Position numbers and translations under genes: made by a program. From positions 1-57,712 of the forward strand of contig JAAWKA010000009.1 in assembly GCA_022797145.1 (NCBI GenBank): a stretch of 57,712 bases of DNA, given 5' to 3'. This stretch comes from Clostridia bacterium. GTDB taxonomy: Bacteria; Bacillota; Clostridia; TANB77; CAG-508. Under the pieces are notes generated by a model. The model had not been told where the DNA came from. It ran no database searches and saw nothing but the letters and a program-made list of their open reading frames with translations. Shown here in pieces: positions 8,621 through 16,845 of this stretch. Every line of letters begins with the position of its first letter. The stretch's first letter is position 1.

Positions 8621-10405
8621 ATGTTCAATATAGAAGAGGAACTAAAGAGATTACCACAAAAACCAGGTGTATATATTATGAAGGATAAGGCAGATAAGAT
8701 TCTCTATGTTGGAAAGGCAGTAGTATTACGAAATCGTGTTAGACAATATTTTAGAAAAAATAACAAAACAAGAAGAATAGAAAATATGGTTGAACTAATA
8801 GATCATTTTGAATATATAGTTACAGACAATGAAGCAGAAGCATTAATATTAGAATGTAATTTGATAAAAGAAAATAGACCAAAATTCAATGTATTGTTAA
8901 AAGATGATAAGACATATCCATATATAAAAATAGATGTAAAGTCAGATTATCCAAATGTATTTATAACACGAACAATTTTAAATGATGGAGCAAAATATTT
9001 TGGCCCTTATGCTAATGCAGGAAGTGCAAAAGAAATGGTAGAATTTATAAAACAAAAATTTAAAATAAGACAGTGTAAGAGTTTTAAATCAAACAAAAGA
9101 GCATGTTTAAATTATCATATAAACAGATGCTCTGCTCCATGTATGGGATATATATCAAAAGAAGAATATAGGGAGCAAATAAATCAAATAATAATGCTAT
9201 TAGAAGGAAAAATAGATAATATTTTAAAAGAGTTAGACAAACAAATACAAGAAGCAGCACAACAACAAGAGTATGAAAAAGCAGCATATGCAAGAGATAA
9301 AAAAATAGCAATACAAAGGATATCTCAAAAACAAAAAGTATCCAATATAACAGAAAATGATATAGATGTTATAGGACTTGCAAAAAATGACATAAGTGTG
9401 TGTATTGAAATATTTTTTGTAAGAAAAAGCAAAATGATAGGAAGAGAACATTACTTTTTTAATGATTTAAAAGAAGTTCAAAATGATGAAATATTATCAA
9501 GTTTTATAAAACAATATTATATATCAAAAGAAGAAATACCACACAAAATTATGCTAAAAGAAGAATTAGAAGATAAGCAGGCAATACAAGATTGGCTAAG
9601 TAAAAAAATGGGAAGAAAAGTAGAATTAAAGTCACCACAAAAAGGAGAAAAATTACGTTTTGTTGAAATGGCAGAAAAAAATGCGAAGGTGACCTTAGAA
9701 AACAAAGAAAAGGACAAATGTGAAATATTAATAGAGATAAAAGATATTTTAAAGTTAGAAACAATACCAAAAAAGATAGAAACATTTGATATATCAAATA
9801 TTGCTTCTGAAAATATGGTAGCAGGAATGTGCGTATTACAAAATGGAAAAATAAATCGTAAATTATCAAGAAGATTTAAAATAAAAACTGTATTAAAACA
9901 AGATGATCAAGCTTGTATGGAAGAAGTAATTACAAGAAGAATAAAATATTCTATACAAAATCCAAATGGAGGTTTTGGAAATTTGCCAGATGTAATTTTT
10001 GTAGATGGAGGAATTACACAAATAAGAGCAGCAAAAAGAGCATTAAGTAAGTATAATATTGAGATACCAATTTATGGAATGATAAAAAATGACAGACATA
10101 GAACTAGAGCACTAATAGATGAGCAAAAAAAAGAGATAGAATTATCAGAAGAGCTAATGAATACTATAACAAACTTACAAGATACAGTTCATGACACAGC
10201 AATACAATACCATAGGAAACTAAGAGATAAAGAAATAACAAAGTCAGTACTAGATAATATATCAGGTATTGGAGAAAAAAAGAAACAAGAACTATTAAAA
10301 GAATTTGGCTCAATAGAAAAGATTAAAGAGGCACAAGTAGAGGAGTTAACTAAAATAAGAGGAATAACAAATGAACTTGCATTAAAAATAAAACAAGAAT
10401 TATAA
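8621..10405 (+). CDS. uvrC: Excinuclease ABC subunit C
   Basis: UvrC makes the two incisions around DNA lesions in nucleotide excision repair. The 594-residue protein begins with the GIY-YIG nuclease domain (GVYIMKDKADKILYVGKA), followed by the Cys-rich patch (CLNYHINRCSAPCMGYI), the UVR helical hairpin that contacts UvrB (residues about 200-235), the RNase H-like C-terminal nuclease (FVDGGITQIRAAKRAL, DTVHDTAIQYHR) and a terminal helix-hairpin-helix (NISGIGEKKKQELLKEFGS). A GGAGG ribosome site precedes the ATG. It contains no in-frame CGG. Confidence 0.97.
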   Translation: MFNIEEELKRLPQKPGVYIMKDKADKILYVGKAVVLRNRVRQYFRKNNKTRRIENMVELIDHFEYIVTDNEAEALILECNLIKENRPKFNVLLKDDKTYPYIKIDVKSDYPNVFITRTILNDGAKYFGPYANAGSAKEMVEFIKQKFKIRQCKSFKSNKRACLNYHINRCSAPCMGYISKEEYREQINQIIMLLEGKIDNILKELDKQIQEAAQQQEYEKAAYARDKKIAIQRISQKQKVSNITENDIDVIGLAKNDISVCIEIFFVRKSKMIGREHYFFNDLKEVQNDEILSSFIKQYYISKEEIPHKIMLKEELEDKQAIQDWLSKKMGRKVELKSPQKGEKLRFVEMAEKNAKVTLENKEKDKCEILIEIKDILKLETIPKKIETFDISNIASENMVAGMCVLQNGKINRKLSRRFKIKTVLKQDDQACMEEVITRRIKYSIQNPNGGFGNLPDVIFVDGGITQIRAAKRALSKYNIEIPIYGMIKNDRHRTRALIDEQKKEIELSEELMNTITNLQDTVHDTAIQYHRKLRDKEITKSVLDNISGIGEKKKQELLKEFGSIEKIKEAQVEELTKIRGITNELALKIKQEL

Positions 10406-10557
10406 AAAATAATGTCATAAGCAATAAAATATAGTAGTATAATTATAAAATAAGTTGAAATTAAGTATACGATTATGATATTATTTAACAAATAAAAGTC
10501 ATATTTCATAAGAAACTAGAATATATTTTTAATAATAAAATATAAGGGGGAAGAAAA

Positions 10558-10758
10558 ATGGAATATGCAAAAGATGAGGTATTTAGCATAAAGTATAATT
10601 CTAAAAAGGACAAGCTAGAATACAAAAGAACAAACAAAGTTTTAGATATAATTAGAAAAAACAGATTTATCACATTATTAATCATATTTGGAGGATTATT
10701 TAGTACAATAAATTTTATACTTATATATTATTTTTTCACTATATTAAATAGAATATAG
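10558..10758 (+). CDS. Small single-pass membrane protein
   Basis: A 66-residue protein with a strong AAGGGGGAAG ribosome site. The first 40 residues are charged and cytoplasmic in character (KDKLEYKRTNKVLD), and the last 25 form one transmembrane helix. The family is not recognised. It ends 5 bases before the first ATG at the ispH start, so it is probably in the same transcript. Confidence 0.6.
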   Translation: MEYAKDEVFSIKYNSKKDKLEYKRTNKVLDIIRKNRFITLLIIFGGLFSTINFILIYYFFTILNRI

Positions 10759-10775
10759 GAGAAATGGAAGGAAAA

Positions 10776-11648
10776 ATGGAAATAGTTGTAGGAAAAAATG
10801 CAGGATTTTGTTATGGAGTATCAAATGCAGTAAACAAAACAAAAGAGAGTTTGGAACAAGAAAAGAAATTATATTGTTTAGGAGAACTTGTACATAATGA
10901 GAAAGTAAATAAAGAATTAAAAAACAAGGGACTAAAAATAGTACAACATATAGAGGAAGTACCAAATGGGGAAAAATTAATTTTTAGGGCACATGGAGTA
11001 GAAAAAGATATCTATGAAAAATCAAAAGAAAAAGGTATAGATATTATAGACTTAACATGCCCTAAAGTTTTGATTATCCACGAATTGGTAAATAAATATA
11101 AAAAGGATAACTATTTCATAATTTTAATAGGAAATAAGAACCATCCAGAAATAATAGGAACTTATAGCTTTTGTAAAGAAGTAGCAGAAGTTATTCAAGT
11201 ACAAGAAGATATTCAAGAAGTGATAAAAGCTGTTATAAATAGTAGAAAAGAAAAAGTAGTAATTTTATCACAAACAACAATATCAGTTAACAAATTTGAG
11301 GAACTTAGTGAAATAATTAAGTGCCATTTACCAAAGAAAATAAAAGTAGAAGTAAAAAATACTATATGTTCTGCAACAAAGATAAGGCAAGAAGAAACAA
11401 AACAAATTGCAAAACAAGTAGATATAATGATCATTATAGGAGGAAAAAACAGTTCAAATACTGAAAAATTATATGATATTGCAATACAGGAATGTAATAA
11501 TGCAATGTGTGTACAAACAAGTGAAGAGTTGTATTTAAGTTATATAAAAGAATTCAAAAAAATAGGAATAATGGCAGGAGCATCAACTCCAGAAGATAGC
11601 ATAAAAGAAATAATAGAAGTTTTAAAAAGTATAGAAATAGAAAAATAG
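10776..11648 (+). CDS. ispH: 4-hydroxy-3-methylbut-2-enyl diphosphate reductase
   Basis: IspH catalyses the last step of the MEP isoprenoid pathway, producing IPP and DMAPP at a 4Fe-4S cluster. The three cluster cysteines are present in GFCYGV, DLTCPKV and TICSAT, with HGV and ILSQTT motifs. The ATG at 10776 is preferred over 10764: it has GGAAGG at good distance and gives the usual N-terminus MEIVVGKNAGFC. The length of 290 residues is normal for the stand-alone enzyme; there is no fused S1 domain. Confidence 0.95.
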   Translation: MEIVVGKNAGFCYGVSNAVNKTKESLEQEKKLYCLGELVHNEKVNKELKNKGLKIVQHIEEVPNGEKLIFRAHGVEKDIYEKSKEKGIDIIDLTCPKVLIIHELVNKYKKDNYFIILIGNKNHPEIIGTYSFCKEVAEVIQVQEDIQEVIKAVINSRKEKVVILSQTTISVNKFEELSEIIKCHLPKKIKVEVKNTICSATKIRQEETKQIAKQVDIMIIIGGKNSSNTEKLYDIAIQECNNAMCVQTSEELYLSYIKEFKKIGIMAGASTPEDSIKEIIEVLKSIEIEK

Positions 11649-11692
11649 ATATAAGAATTATATAAAAGAGGAGAAAAATAGGTAGAAAAAAT

Positions 11693-12556
11693 ATGAAAAT
11701 AGCAAATCAATGGGAAGATTATGAAATAATAGATATGGCAAATGGTGAAAAATTAGAAAGGTGGAAAAATATATTTTTAATTAGACCAGATCCACAAATA
11801 ATATGGAACCAAAAGAGCTTTCCTGAAAAATGGAACAAAGCAGATGCAATATACAATAGAAGTAAAACAGGAGGAGGAAATTGGAAATATAATAAAAACA
11901 TACCAGAAATTTGGCAAATTAAATATAAAGAGTTAACATTTAATGTAAAACCAATGGGATTTAAACACACAGGAGTGTTTCCAGAACAAGCAGTTAATTG
12001 GGACTGGATGATGGAGAAAATAAAAATGCAAACAAGACAAATAAAAGTATTAAATTTATTCGCATATACAGGAGGAGCTACACTTGCATGCTTATCTGCA
12101 GGAGCAAGTGTATGTCATGTAGATAGTTCAAAAGGAATGATTGCATGGGCAAAAGAAAATGTAGCTTCATCTAATCTAAAAGATAGGCAAGTTAGGTATA
12201 TAGTTGATGATGTAATAAAGTTTGTAAATAGAGAAATACGAAGAGAGAATAAATATGATGCAATTATTATGGATCCTCCATCATATGGAAGAGGAACCAA
12301 CGGGGAAGTATGGAAGTTTGAAGAAAATATATATGAGCTAGTAGAGTTATGTATGAAACTTTTATCAGATAATCCATTATTTGTGTTAATTAATTCATAT
12401 ACAACTGGGATTTCATCAAAAGTATTAGAGGATGTTTTAAAACTAAATATTCAAAAAAAATATAAAGGACAATTTGGAGCAGGAGAAATAGGCTTACCAA
12501 TGAGTAAAAAAGATTTAATATTACCTTGTGGAATATATGCACGTTGGGAGAAGTAA
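11693..12556 (+). CDS. Class I SAM-dependent methyltransferase (RlmI/RlmK-like)
   Basis: The SAM-binding motif VLNLFAYTGGATLACLSAGA and the catalytic-site motif IIMDPPSYGRG place this 287-residue protein with the RlmI/RlmK-type rRNA methyltransferases. It lacks an N-terminal PUA domain. It precedes a pseudouridine synthase gene by one base, which supports an RNA-modification role. The target base is not predictable from sequence alone. A GAGGAG sequence lies rather far (about 20 bases) upstream of the ATG. Confidence 0.8.
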   Translation: MKIANQWEDYEIIDMANGEKLERWKNIFLIRPDPQIIWNQKSFPEKWNKADAIYNRSKTGGGNWKYNKNIPEIWQIKYKELTFNVKPMGFKHTGVFPEQAVNWDWMMEKIKMQTRQIKVLNLFAYTGGATLACLSAGASVCHVDSSKGMIAWAKENVASSNLKDRQVRYIVDDVIKFVNREIRRENKYDAIIMDPPSYGRGTNGEVWKFEENIYELVELCMKLLSDNPLFVLINSYTTGISSKVLEDVLKLNIQKKYKGQFGAGEIGLPMSKKDLILPCGIYARWEK

Positions 12557-12557
12557 A

Positions 12558-13265
12558 ATGTCAAATTTAAAAGTAATGTATGAAGATAATCATATAATAG
12601 TAATACAAAAGCCACCTAATATACCATCACAAGCAGATAAAACAAAAGATATAGATATGCTTACACTTATAAAGAAATATATAAAAGAAAAATATAATAA
12701 GCAATCAGAAGTGTATTTAGGACTAGTACATAGATTAGATAGACCTGTAGGAGGAGTCATGGTATTTGCAAAAACTTCAAAAGCTGCAGCAAGACTTAGT
12801 GAACAGGTAAGAAATAAAAGTTTTAAAAAGTCATATTTGTCTATTGTAGATGGAAAAATGGAAAAAAGTAGAGATGTATTAGAAGATTATTTAGAAAAAA
12901 ACGAAAGAACTAATTTAAGTAAAGTAGTAAGTTCAAAAAACAAAAATGCTAAAAAAGCACAATTGGATTATCAAGTAATAAAATATGATGAAAAAATTAA
13001 TTTGTCAGTACTTAAAATAAATTTACATACAGGAAGACATCATCAAATAAGAGTTCAGTTTTCTAGTAGAGGACATAGTATATATGCAGATCAAAAATAT
13101 GGAACAAGAGGTAGAGGAAAACAAATAGCATTATGGGCATATAGTTTAACAATATTTCATCCAACGACTAAGGAAGAAATGACATTTTATAGTATTCCAG
13201 AAAAAATAGGTAGTTGGAAAATATTAGAAGATGTACAGATAAATGACAAAAATTTTATAAAATAG
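12558..13265 (+). CDS. RluA-family pseudouridine synthase
   Basis: The 235-residue protein has the RluA motif HRLDRPVGGVMVFAKTS, whose Asp is the nucleophile, and the later motif GRHHQIRVQFSSRGHSI. These enzymes isomerise uridines in rRNA or tRNA. There is no N-terminal S4 domain. The start at 12558 follows the methyltransferase stop by one base and has GGGAG within that gene, so the pair is translationally coupled. An upstream in-frame ATG at 12528 would only add residues overlapping the other gene. Confidence 0.9.
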   Translation: MSNLKVMYEDNHIIVIQKPPNIPSQADKTKDIDMLTLIKKYIKEKYNKQSEVYLGLVHRLDRPVGGVMVFAKTSKAAARLSEQVRNKSFKKSYLSIVDGKMEKSRDVLEDYLEKNERTNLSKVVSSKNKNAKKAQLDYQVIKYDEKINLSVLKINLHTGRHHQIRVQFSSRGHSIYADQKYGTRGRGKQIALWAYSLTIFHPTTKEEMTFYSIPEKIGSWKILEDVQINDKNFIK

Positions 13266-13560
13266 ATAAAAATATATATTAAAATAGATAAGAAAATTTT
13301 TATATCGAAAAATCATTATAATATAAATAAAATAATAAATAAAAAAAGTTATAATATAAAATTGTCTCATGGAAAAACTAAAAAAGAAAAAAGACTTATC
13401 TTATAGGATACAAGTGTAGTAATCATAAAATTTAACTATAAGATAGATAAAAATAAATATAGATACGAAATCTGTAAGATTTCACAAAACTAGCTTAATA
13501 TTAGGTATTACCGGTGATACTTAGTATTATATATAATATACATAAAAAAGGGGGATAGGA
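13266..13560 (+). other. Gene-free region with two hairpins upstream of an agrD-like remnant
   Basis: No gene is visible. Two clear dyads occur near the end: GAAATC/GATTTC around 13470, and AGGTATTACCGG paired with TGATACTT around 13503-13522. They are followed by TATATAAT-rich sequence and a GGGGGATAGGAG ribosome-site-like stretch at 13551-13560. This looks like the old promoter and leader of the peptide gene that follows. I could not match it to a known riboswitch. Confidence 0.4.
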
Positions 13561-13679
13561 GTATCAAAAATATTAGCAAAGTTGGCAAATAAATATGCTA
13601 AACAGCTAATATGGCATGTATTTTAAGTTGATTTCATCAACCTAAAGTGCAAATATCATTAATAAAAAAGTTAAAATAA
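13561..13679 (+). pseudogene. Broken agrD-like autoinducer peptide gene
   Basis: After a good ribosome site the sequence reads SKILAKLANKYAKQ, typical of the amphipathic leader of cyclic-lactone autoinducer precursors (AgrD). One frame back it continues as NMACILS, a TGA, then FHQPKVQISLIKKLK, which resembles the Cys-containing peptide core and the charged C-terminal recognition tail. Three defects are visible: GTA-TCA where ATG is expected, a one-base loss near 13605, and the TGA in the core where Trp would fit. No agrB is present in the window. It lies next to, and converges with, an AgrC/AgrA-type pair. Assignment rests on pattern and context. Confidence 0.55.
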
Positions 13680-13734
13680 TTAAATAGTTGATTTTAAAAT
13701 AAAAAATTAAAAAAATAAACCCATAAAATAAATA

Positions 13735-13758
13735 AAAGATAGTTAAAACTATCTTTTT
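13735..13758 (+). terminator. Terminator downstream of the agrD remnant
   Basis: Arms AAAAGATAGTT and ACTATCTTTT with an AAA loop, followed by T-rich sequence. Confidence 0.7.
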
Positions 13759-13799
13759 TGAAAAAATATCCTTATATATTACAGTATTGTAATATAATA

Positions 13800-13835
13800 A
13801 AAAAACTAAATGAATTATCTCATCTAGTTTTTTTG
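13800..13835 (-). terminator. Terminator of the agrCA-like operon
   Basis: AAAAACTA and TAGTTTTT form a stem just past the end of the minus-strand kinase gene, with a run of A on the plus strand that becomes the T-tract. Confidence 0.55.
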
Positions 13836-13854
13836 TTATATAAAAATTGTATTA

Positions 13855-15243
13855 TTATATACTAGAAACAAGTTGTTTTGAATTTTTTAAGCTATTAGTT
13901 GGATAAATTTCTAATTGTTGTTTAAAGAATTTCTCATCTTTGGTAGTATATAAATTTAGATTATTATTTCTTTTTAAAATTTGTTTAACTTCCCATAGTC
14001 CTAGACCTGTATTATTTGCTTTAGAACTATAGCCTTTATCAAAAATTTTATCTATATTGATTTCTTTTTCATTATATGTATTTTCAATATAGAATATTTG
14101 ACGTTCAGATTTAAAATCTTTTCGTATTTCTACATTTATAATTTTTTCATTACATCCACTAACTGCTTCTATTGCATTATCTACTAAGATTCCTAAAATT
14201 CTTGTAAATTCATATATTTTCATATTAAGTTTATTTAAATCTAAAAATACATCTAAATTAATTTTGATACCAGCTTCATCAGCAGAATAATATTTAGATG
14301 CAAGAATTGAATAGATAGCTGGATTATTAATGATTTCAGGATTAAGAACATATAAATTGTTTACTTTTTGACAATCTGATAATAATTGAGAGTAATATTC
14401 TTCTAACCCATCAAGGTCTCTTGTAGAAATATAACCACCAATAGCTTGCACAATATTTCCAAAATCATGTTTAAATGCTCTATTAGTATCATGTAAAATT
14501 TTTAAAGATTTATTATATAATTGGGATTCTTCTAAGCTTTGTTCTATAATTTTTAGCTTATTAGTATTTACAATACTATAAAGATTAATAAAGAAATATG
14601 TAATAAGGCTAATTAAACTGATAATAATTATAGGATTAGGTATATTTGTACTATAAAATTTGAATAGATATATTTGAGTTGCTATAGCTATAAATCCCAA
14701 AATAGAATTGAACAAAATTATATATTTGTTCTTTTTATCAATATTGTTCAAAATATAAATGTTAAAATTATAATATTTTGCAATTCTATATAGTAAATAA
14801 ATGCAAAAATATAAAGTTAGTAAGAATAATGTTTTATATAAAGGAATATAAGATAAGTCAAAGTGTTCAATTCTAAAAATAAAACAAAAGGTTTCAATAA
14901 TTGCTGGTTCCATAATAGCTAAACTTATTAAAGGAATTAATATTGCAAGTATACTTTTCAAAAAGGACGTTTTAAATATTAATATAATAAGAAGTAGTAA
15001 AATTACAATATTAATAAATCTAAAAATAGGATGTAAGATAAAAAAGTTAGAAAAAATAGCTAATATGGATGTAGTAACTACAAAAACTATTTTCTGATTT
15101 TTAGTAGCTTTAATATTTAAAATTTCTAAAAATAATAACATAGTTATAGTCATTTCCAAAAAAGAAAAAGGAATCTTTAATAAGTTTATTAATTGCTTAT
15201 TTGGTGTTATTAGAGTATTCCAAATTATTTGTAAAATTTCCAT
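13855..15243 (-). CDS. AgrC-type sensor histidine kinase (GHKL family)
   Basis: The protein (462 residues from the ATG at 15243, which has an AGGAGG site) starts with six or seven membrane segments, followed by a dimerisation region with RAFKHDFGNIVQAIGGY, whose His is the phosphorylation site. It ends with a GHKL ATPase domain (ILVDNAIEA, NTGLGLWEVKQI). This is the AgrC/quorum-sensing kinase architecture. The gene overlaps the end of the response-regulator gene by 47 bases, so translation is coupled. The peptide signal probably came from the broken agrD-like gene nearby; whether the kinase now senses another peptide is unknown. Confidence 0.88.
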   Translation of the reverse strand: MEILQIIWNTLITPNKQLINLLKIPFSFLEMTITMLLFLEILNIKATKNQKIVFVVTTSILAIFSNFFILHPIFRFINIVILLLLIILIFKTSFLKSILAILIPLISLAIMEPAIIETFCFIFRIEHFDLSYIPLYKTLFLLTLYFCIYLLYRIAKYYNFNIYILNNIDKKNKYIILFNSILGFIAIATQIYLFKFYSTNIPNPIIIISLISLITYFFINLYSIVNTNKLKIIEQSLEESQLYNKSLKILHDTNRAFKHDFGNIVQAIGGYISTRDLDGLEEYYSQLLSDCQKVNNLYVLNPEIINNPAIYSILASKYYSADEAGIKINLDVFLDLNKLNMKIYEFTRILGILVDNAIEAVSGCNEKIINVEIRKDFKSERQIFYIENTYNEKEINIDKIFDKGYSSKANNTGLGLWEVKQILKRNNNLNLYTTKDEKFFKQQLEIYPTNSLKNSKQLVSSI

Positions 15244-15934
15244 AATTATTAAAAACCTCCATAAAATTATTTTTATATTTAGGACCAATATAGCATTCAT
15301 GGGTTTCAAATTTTATTGTATTATTATTTGCTTGTATATCCTTAATGTTGTTAATATTAGCAATATAAGATTTGTGACAACGTACAAAGTTTTCTGGTAA
15401 GCACTCTTGTATTTTATTAAATGAAGAGTAGGTTTCATATCGGGAATTATTAGTATAAACAATTAATTTCGTACCTTCTTTTTTTAGATATTGAATATCA
15501 TTTTGGTCTATAATACTTTTGCTATTTAAAGTCAGATATTCTTTAGGAAGTTCTTTCATATCAGAATAAAGCCTTAGCAAAGTTTCTTCTAACTTTTCTA
15601 TAGTAAAAGGCTTTGGAATATAATCAAAAGTTTTTACTTTATAAGCAAGTAAAGTATACTCCAAATGACAAGTAGAAAAAATGATATAAATAGATTTATT
15701 AGTTTTTCTTATTATTTTTGCTAAGTCTAAACCAGAAATGTTTGATTCTAAATGTATATCTAAAAATAGTACATTTACAGGATAGGAATTAACATATTGA
15801 AGTACTTCATCAGCATTAGAAGTTTTAAGAGCAATAGTTGCATTGTAATTATGTTTGATAAATAATGACTCTAACATAGAGCCCAATTTATTTAGAATAT
15901 TTAAATTATCATCACATAAAACAAAATTTAACAT
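15197..15934 (-). CDS. AgrA-type LytTR response regulator
   Basis: A 245-residue regulator with an N-terminal receiver domain (FVLCDDN acidic pocket, VLFLDIHL phospho-acceptor Asp, DYIPKPF Lys) and a C-terminal LytTR DNA-binding domain (FVRCHKSYIANINNIKDI). It would be phosphorylated by the downstream kinase and bind paired direct repeats. It is first in a two-gene operon with its own promoter at 15988-16016. The ATG has GGAGGAT upstream. Confidence 0.92.
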   Translation of the reverse strand: MLNFVLCDDNLNILNKLGSMLESLFIKHNYNATIALKTSNADEVLQYVNSYPVNVLFLDIHLESNISGLDLAKIIRKTNKSIYIIFSTCHLEYTLLAYKVKTFDYIPKPFTIEKLEETLLRLYSDMKELPKEYLTLNSKSIIDQNDIQYLKKEGTKLIVYTNNSRYETYSSFNKIQECLPENFVRCHKSYIANINNIKDIQANNNTIKFETHECYIGPKYKNNFMEVFNNYGNFTNNLEYSNNTK

Positions 15935-15987
15935 ATTTTTATCCTCCGTACAAAATCACCCAGTATTTTCCAAAAAAAGCTATAAAC

Positions 15988-16016
15988 AATATAATTCATA
16001 TTTTATATATTGTCAA
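15988..16016 (-). promoter_or_regulatory. Promoter of the agrAC-like operon
   Basis: On the minus strand TTGACA (16016-16011), a 17-base spacer and TATATT (15993-15988). TGACGAA at 16026-16032, just upstream, matches the Spo0A-box consensus TGNCGAA. Confidence 0.7.
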
Positions 16017-16051
16017 GACGAAATTTGACGAATTATTAAAAAATATAGCTG

Positions 16052-16082
16052 ATTGTTAAGTAATAATTAATTGCTGAGTAAT
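16052..16082. promoter_or_regulatory. Direct repeat, possible LytTR binding site
   Basis: ATTGTTAAGTAAT at 16052-16064 and ATTGCTGAGTAAT at 16070-16082 are 13-mers with two differences at an 18-bp period, in the divergent region between the agrA-like gene and the deacetylase gene. LytTR regulators bind such tandem repeats, so this is a candidate site for the neighbouring regulator acting on either gene. Confidence 0.45.
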
Positions 16083-16186
16083 GTAACAAAATGGAAAAAA
16101 TCAGATAAATTAATAAAAATATTATATAGTAATAAAATTTTCTAAAATTTCATAAAATTTAGAAAAAAAGATAGGAGAGTTTTATA

Positions 16187-16666
16187 ATGAAAAATAAAAG
16201 TAAATTTTTTTTAATTGGTTTGATTGCTATTTTTACATTTAGTATGGCTACTATAGCTTTAAACAAGAGGGAAAAAACTTTAAATACAGATGCTATGTTA
16301 ATTTCAGCAAATGTTTTAAGTAATAAAAAAATTGGTTGGGGAATAAAAAGGCAAGATAATCATCAACAACCAGACTTAGGAAGAAATAATAAGGAGATTA
16401 TAGATAAATATTCAGCAATAGCAATGGGAAATAGCACAGATAAGTATGTATATTTAACATTTGATGAAGGATATGAAGCGGGATATACTCCAAGGATATT
16501 GGAAGTATTAAAACAAAATAATGTAAAAGCTACTTTCTTTTTAACAGCTCATTATATAAATACACAAGAAGAACTAGTAAGACAAATGATTAAAGAAGGT
16601 CACATTATAGGAAATCATACACCTAAATACTTAATGTCCGGAAAGCAAAAAATAATAAAATGTTAG
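16187..16666 (+). pseudogene. PdaA-type polysaccharide deacetylase, 5' part split by an inserted element
   Basis: An N-terminal signal or anchor segment (FFLIGLIAIFTFSMATIAL) is followed by the deacetylase motif YLTFDEGYEAGYT and ends in EGHIIGNHT, where the family's second motif (GNHTxxHPS) is cut. From about 16617 on the codons belong to the inserted element, and a stop follows at 16664-16666. The 3' part resumes at 21425. Rejoining 16187-16616 with 21426-21817 gives 822 bases, an intact 273-residue frame similar in size to PdaA of Bacillus (about 263), which de-N-acetylates muramic acid during spore-cortex lactam formation. The gene is inactive while the element is present but would be repaired exactly by its excision. 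Confidence 0.88.
16616..16636 (+). repeat. attL of the serine-recombinase element
   Basis: Core CATAC (16616-16620) with the deacetylase codons GGAAAT on its left and the element arm ACCTAAATACTTAATG on its right. Confidence 0.8.
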
Positions 16667-16845
16667 AGTAATAGCCTATTTAGAGTAAACAAAAATAATT
16701 AAAGCTTTTGAGAAATGTATGGATTAGAATTGAACATTTTAATATTAGAATAAATAATATTGATTTTCCAAATTTAATTGTATAAAAAAGGAATTTGTGA
16801 TATTATAACTTCAAAATAACAACAAGAAAAAGGAGACAAGCCTCT

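Noticed and set aside
13440..13560. A known riboswitch (such as c-di-GMP class) upstream of the agrD-like remnant
   Set aside because: The two hairpins lack the conserved core sequences of the classes I know; kept only as an unidentified leader.
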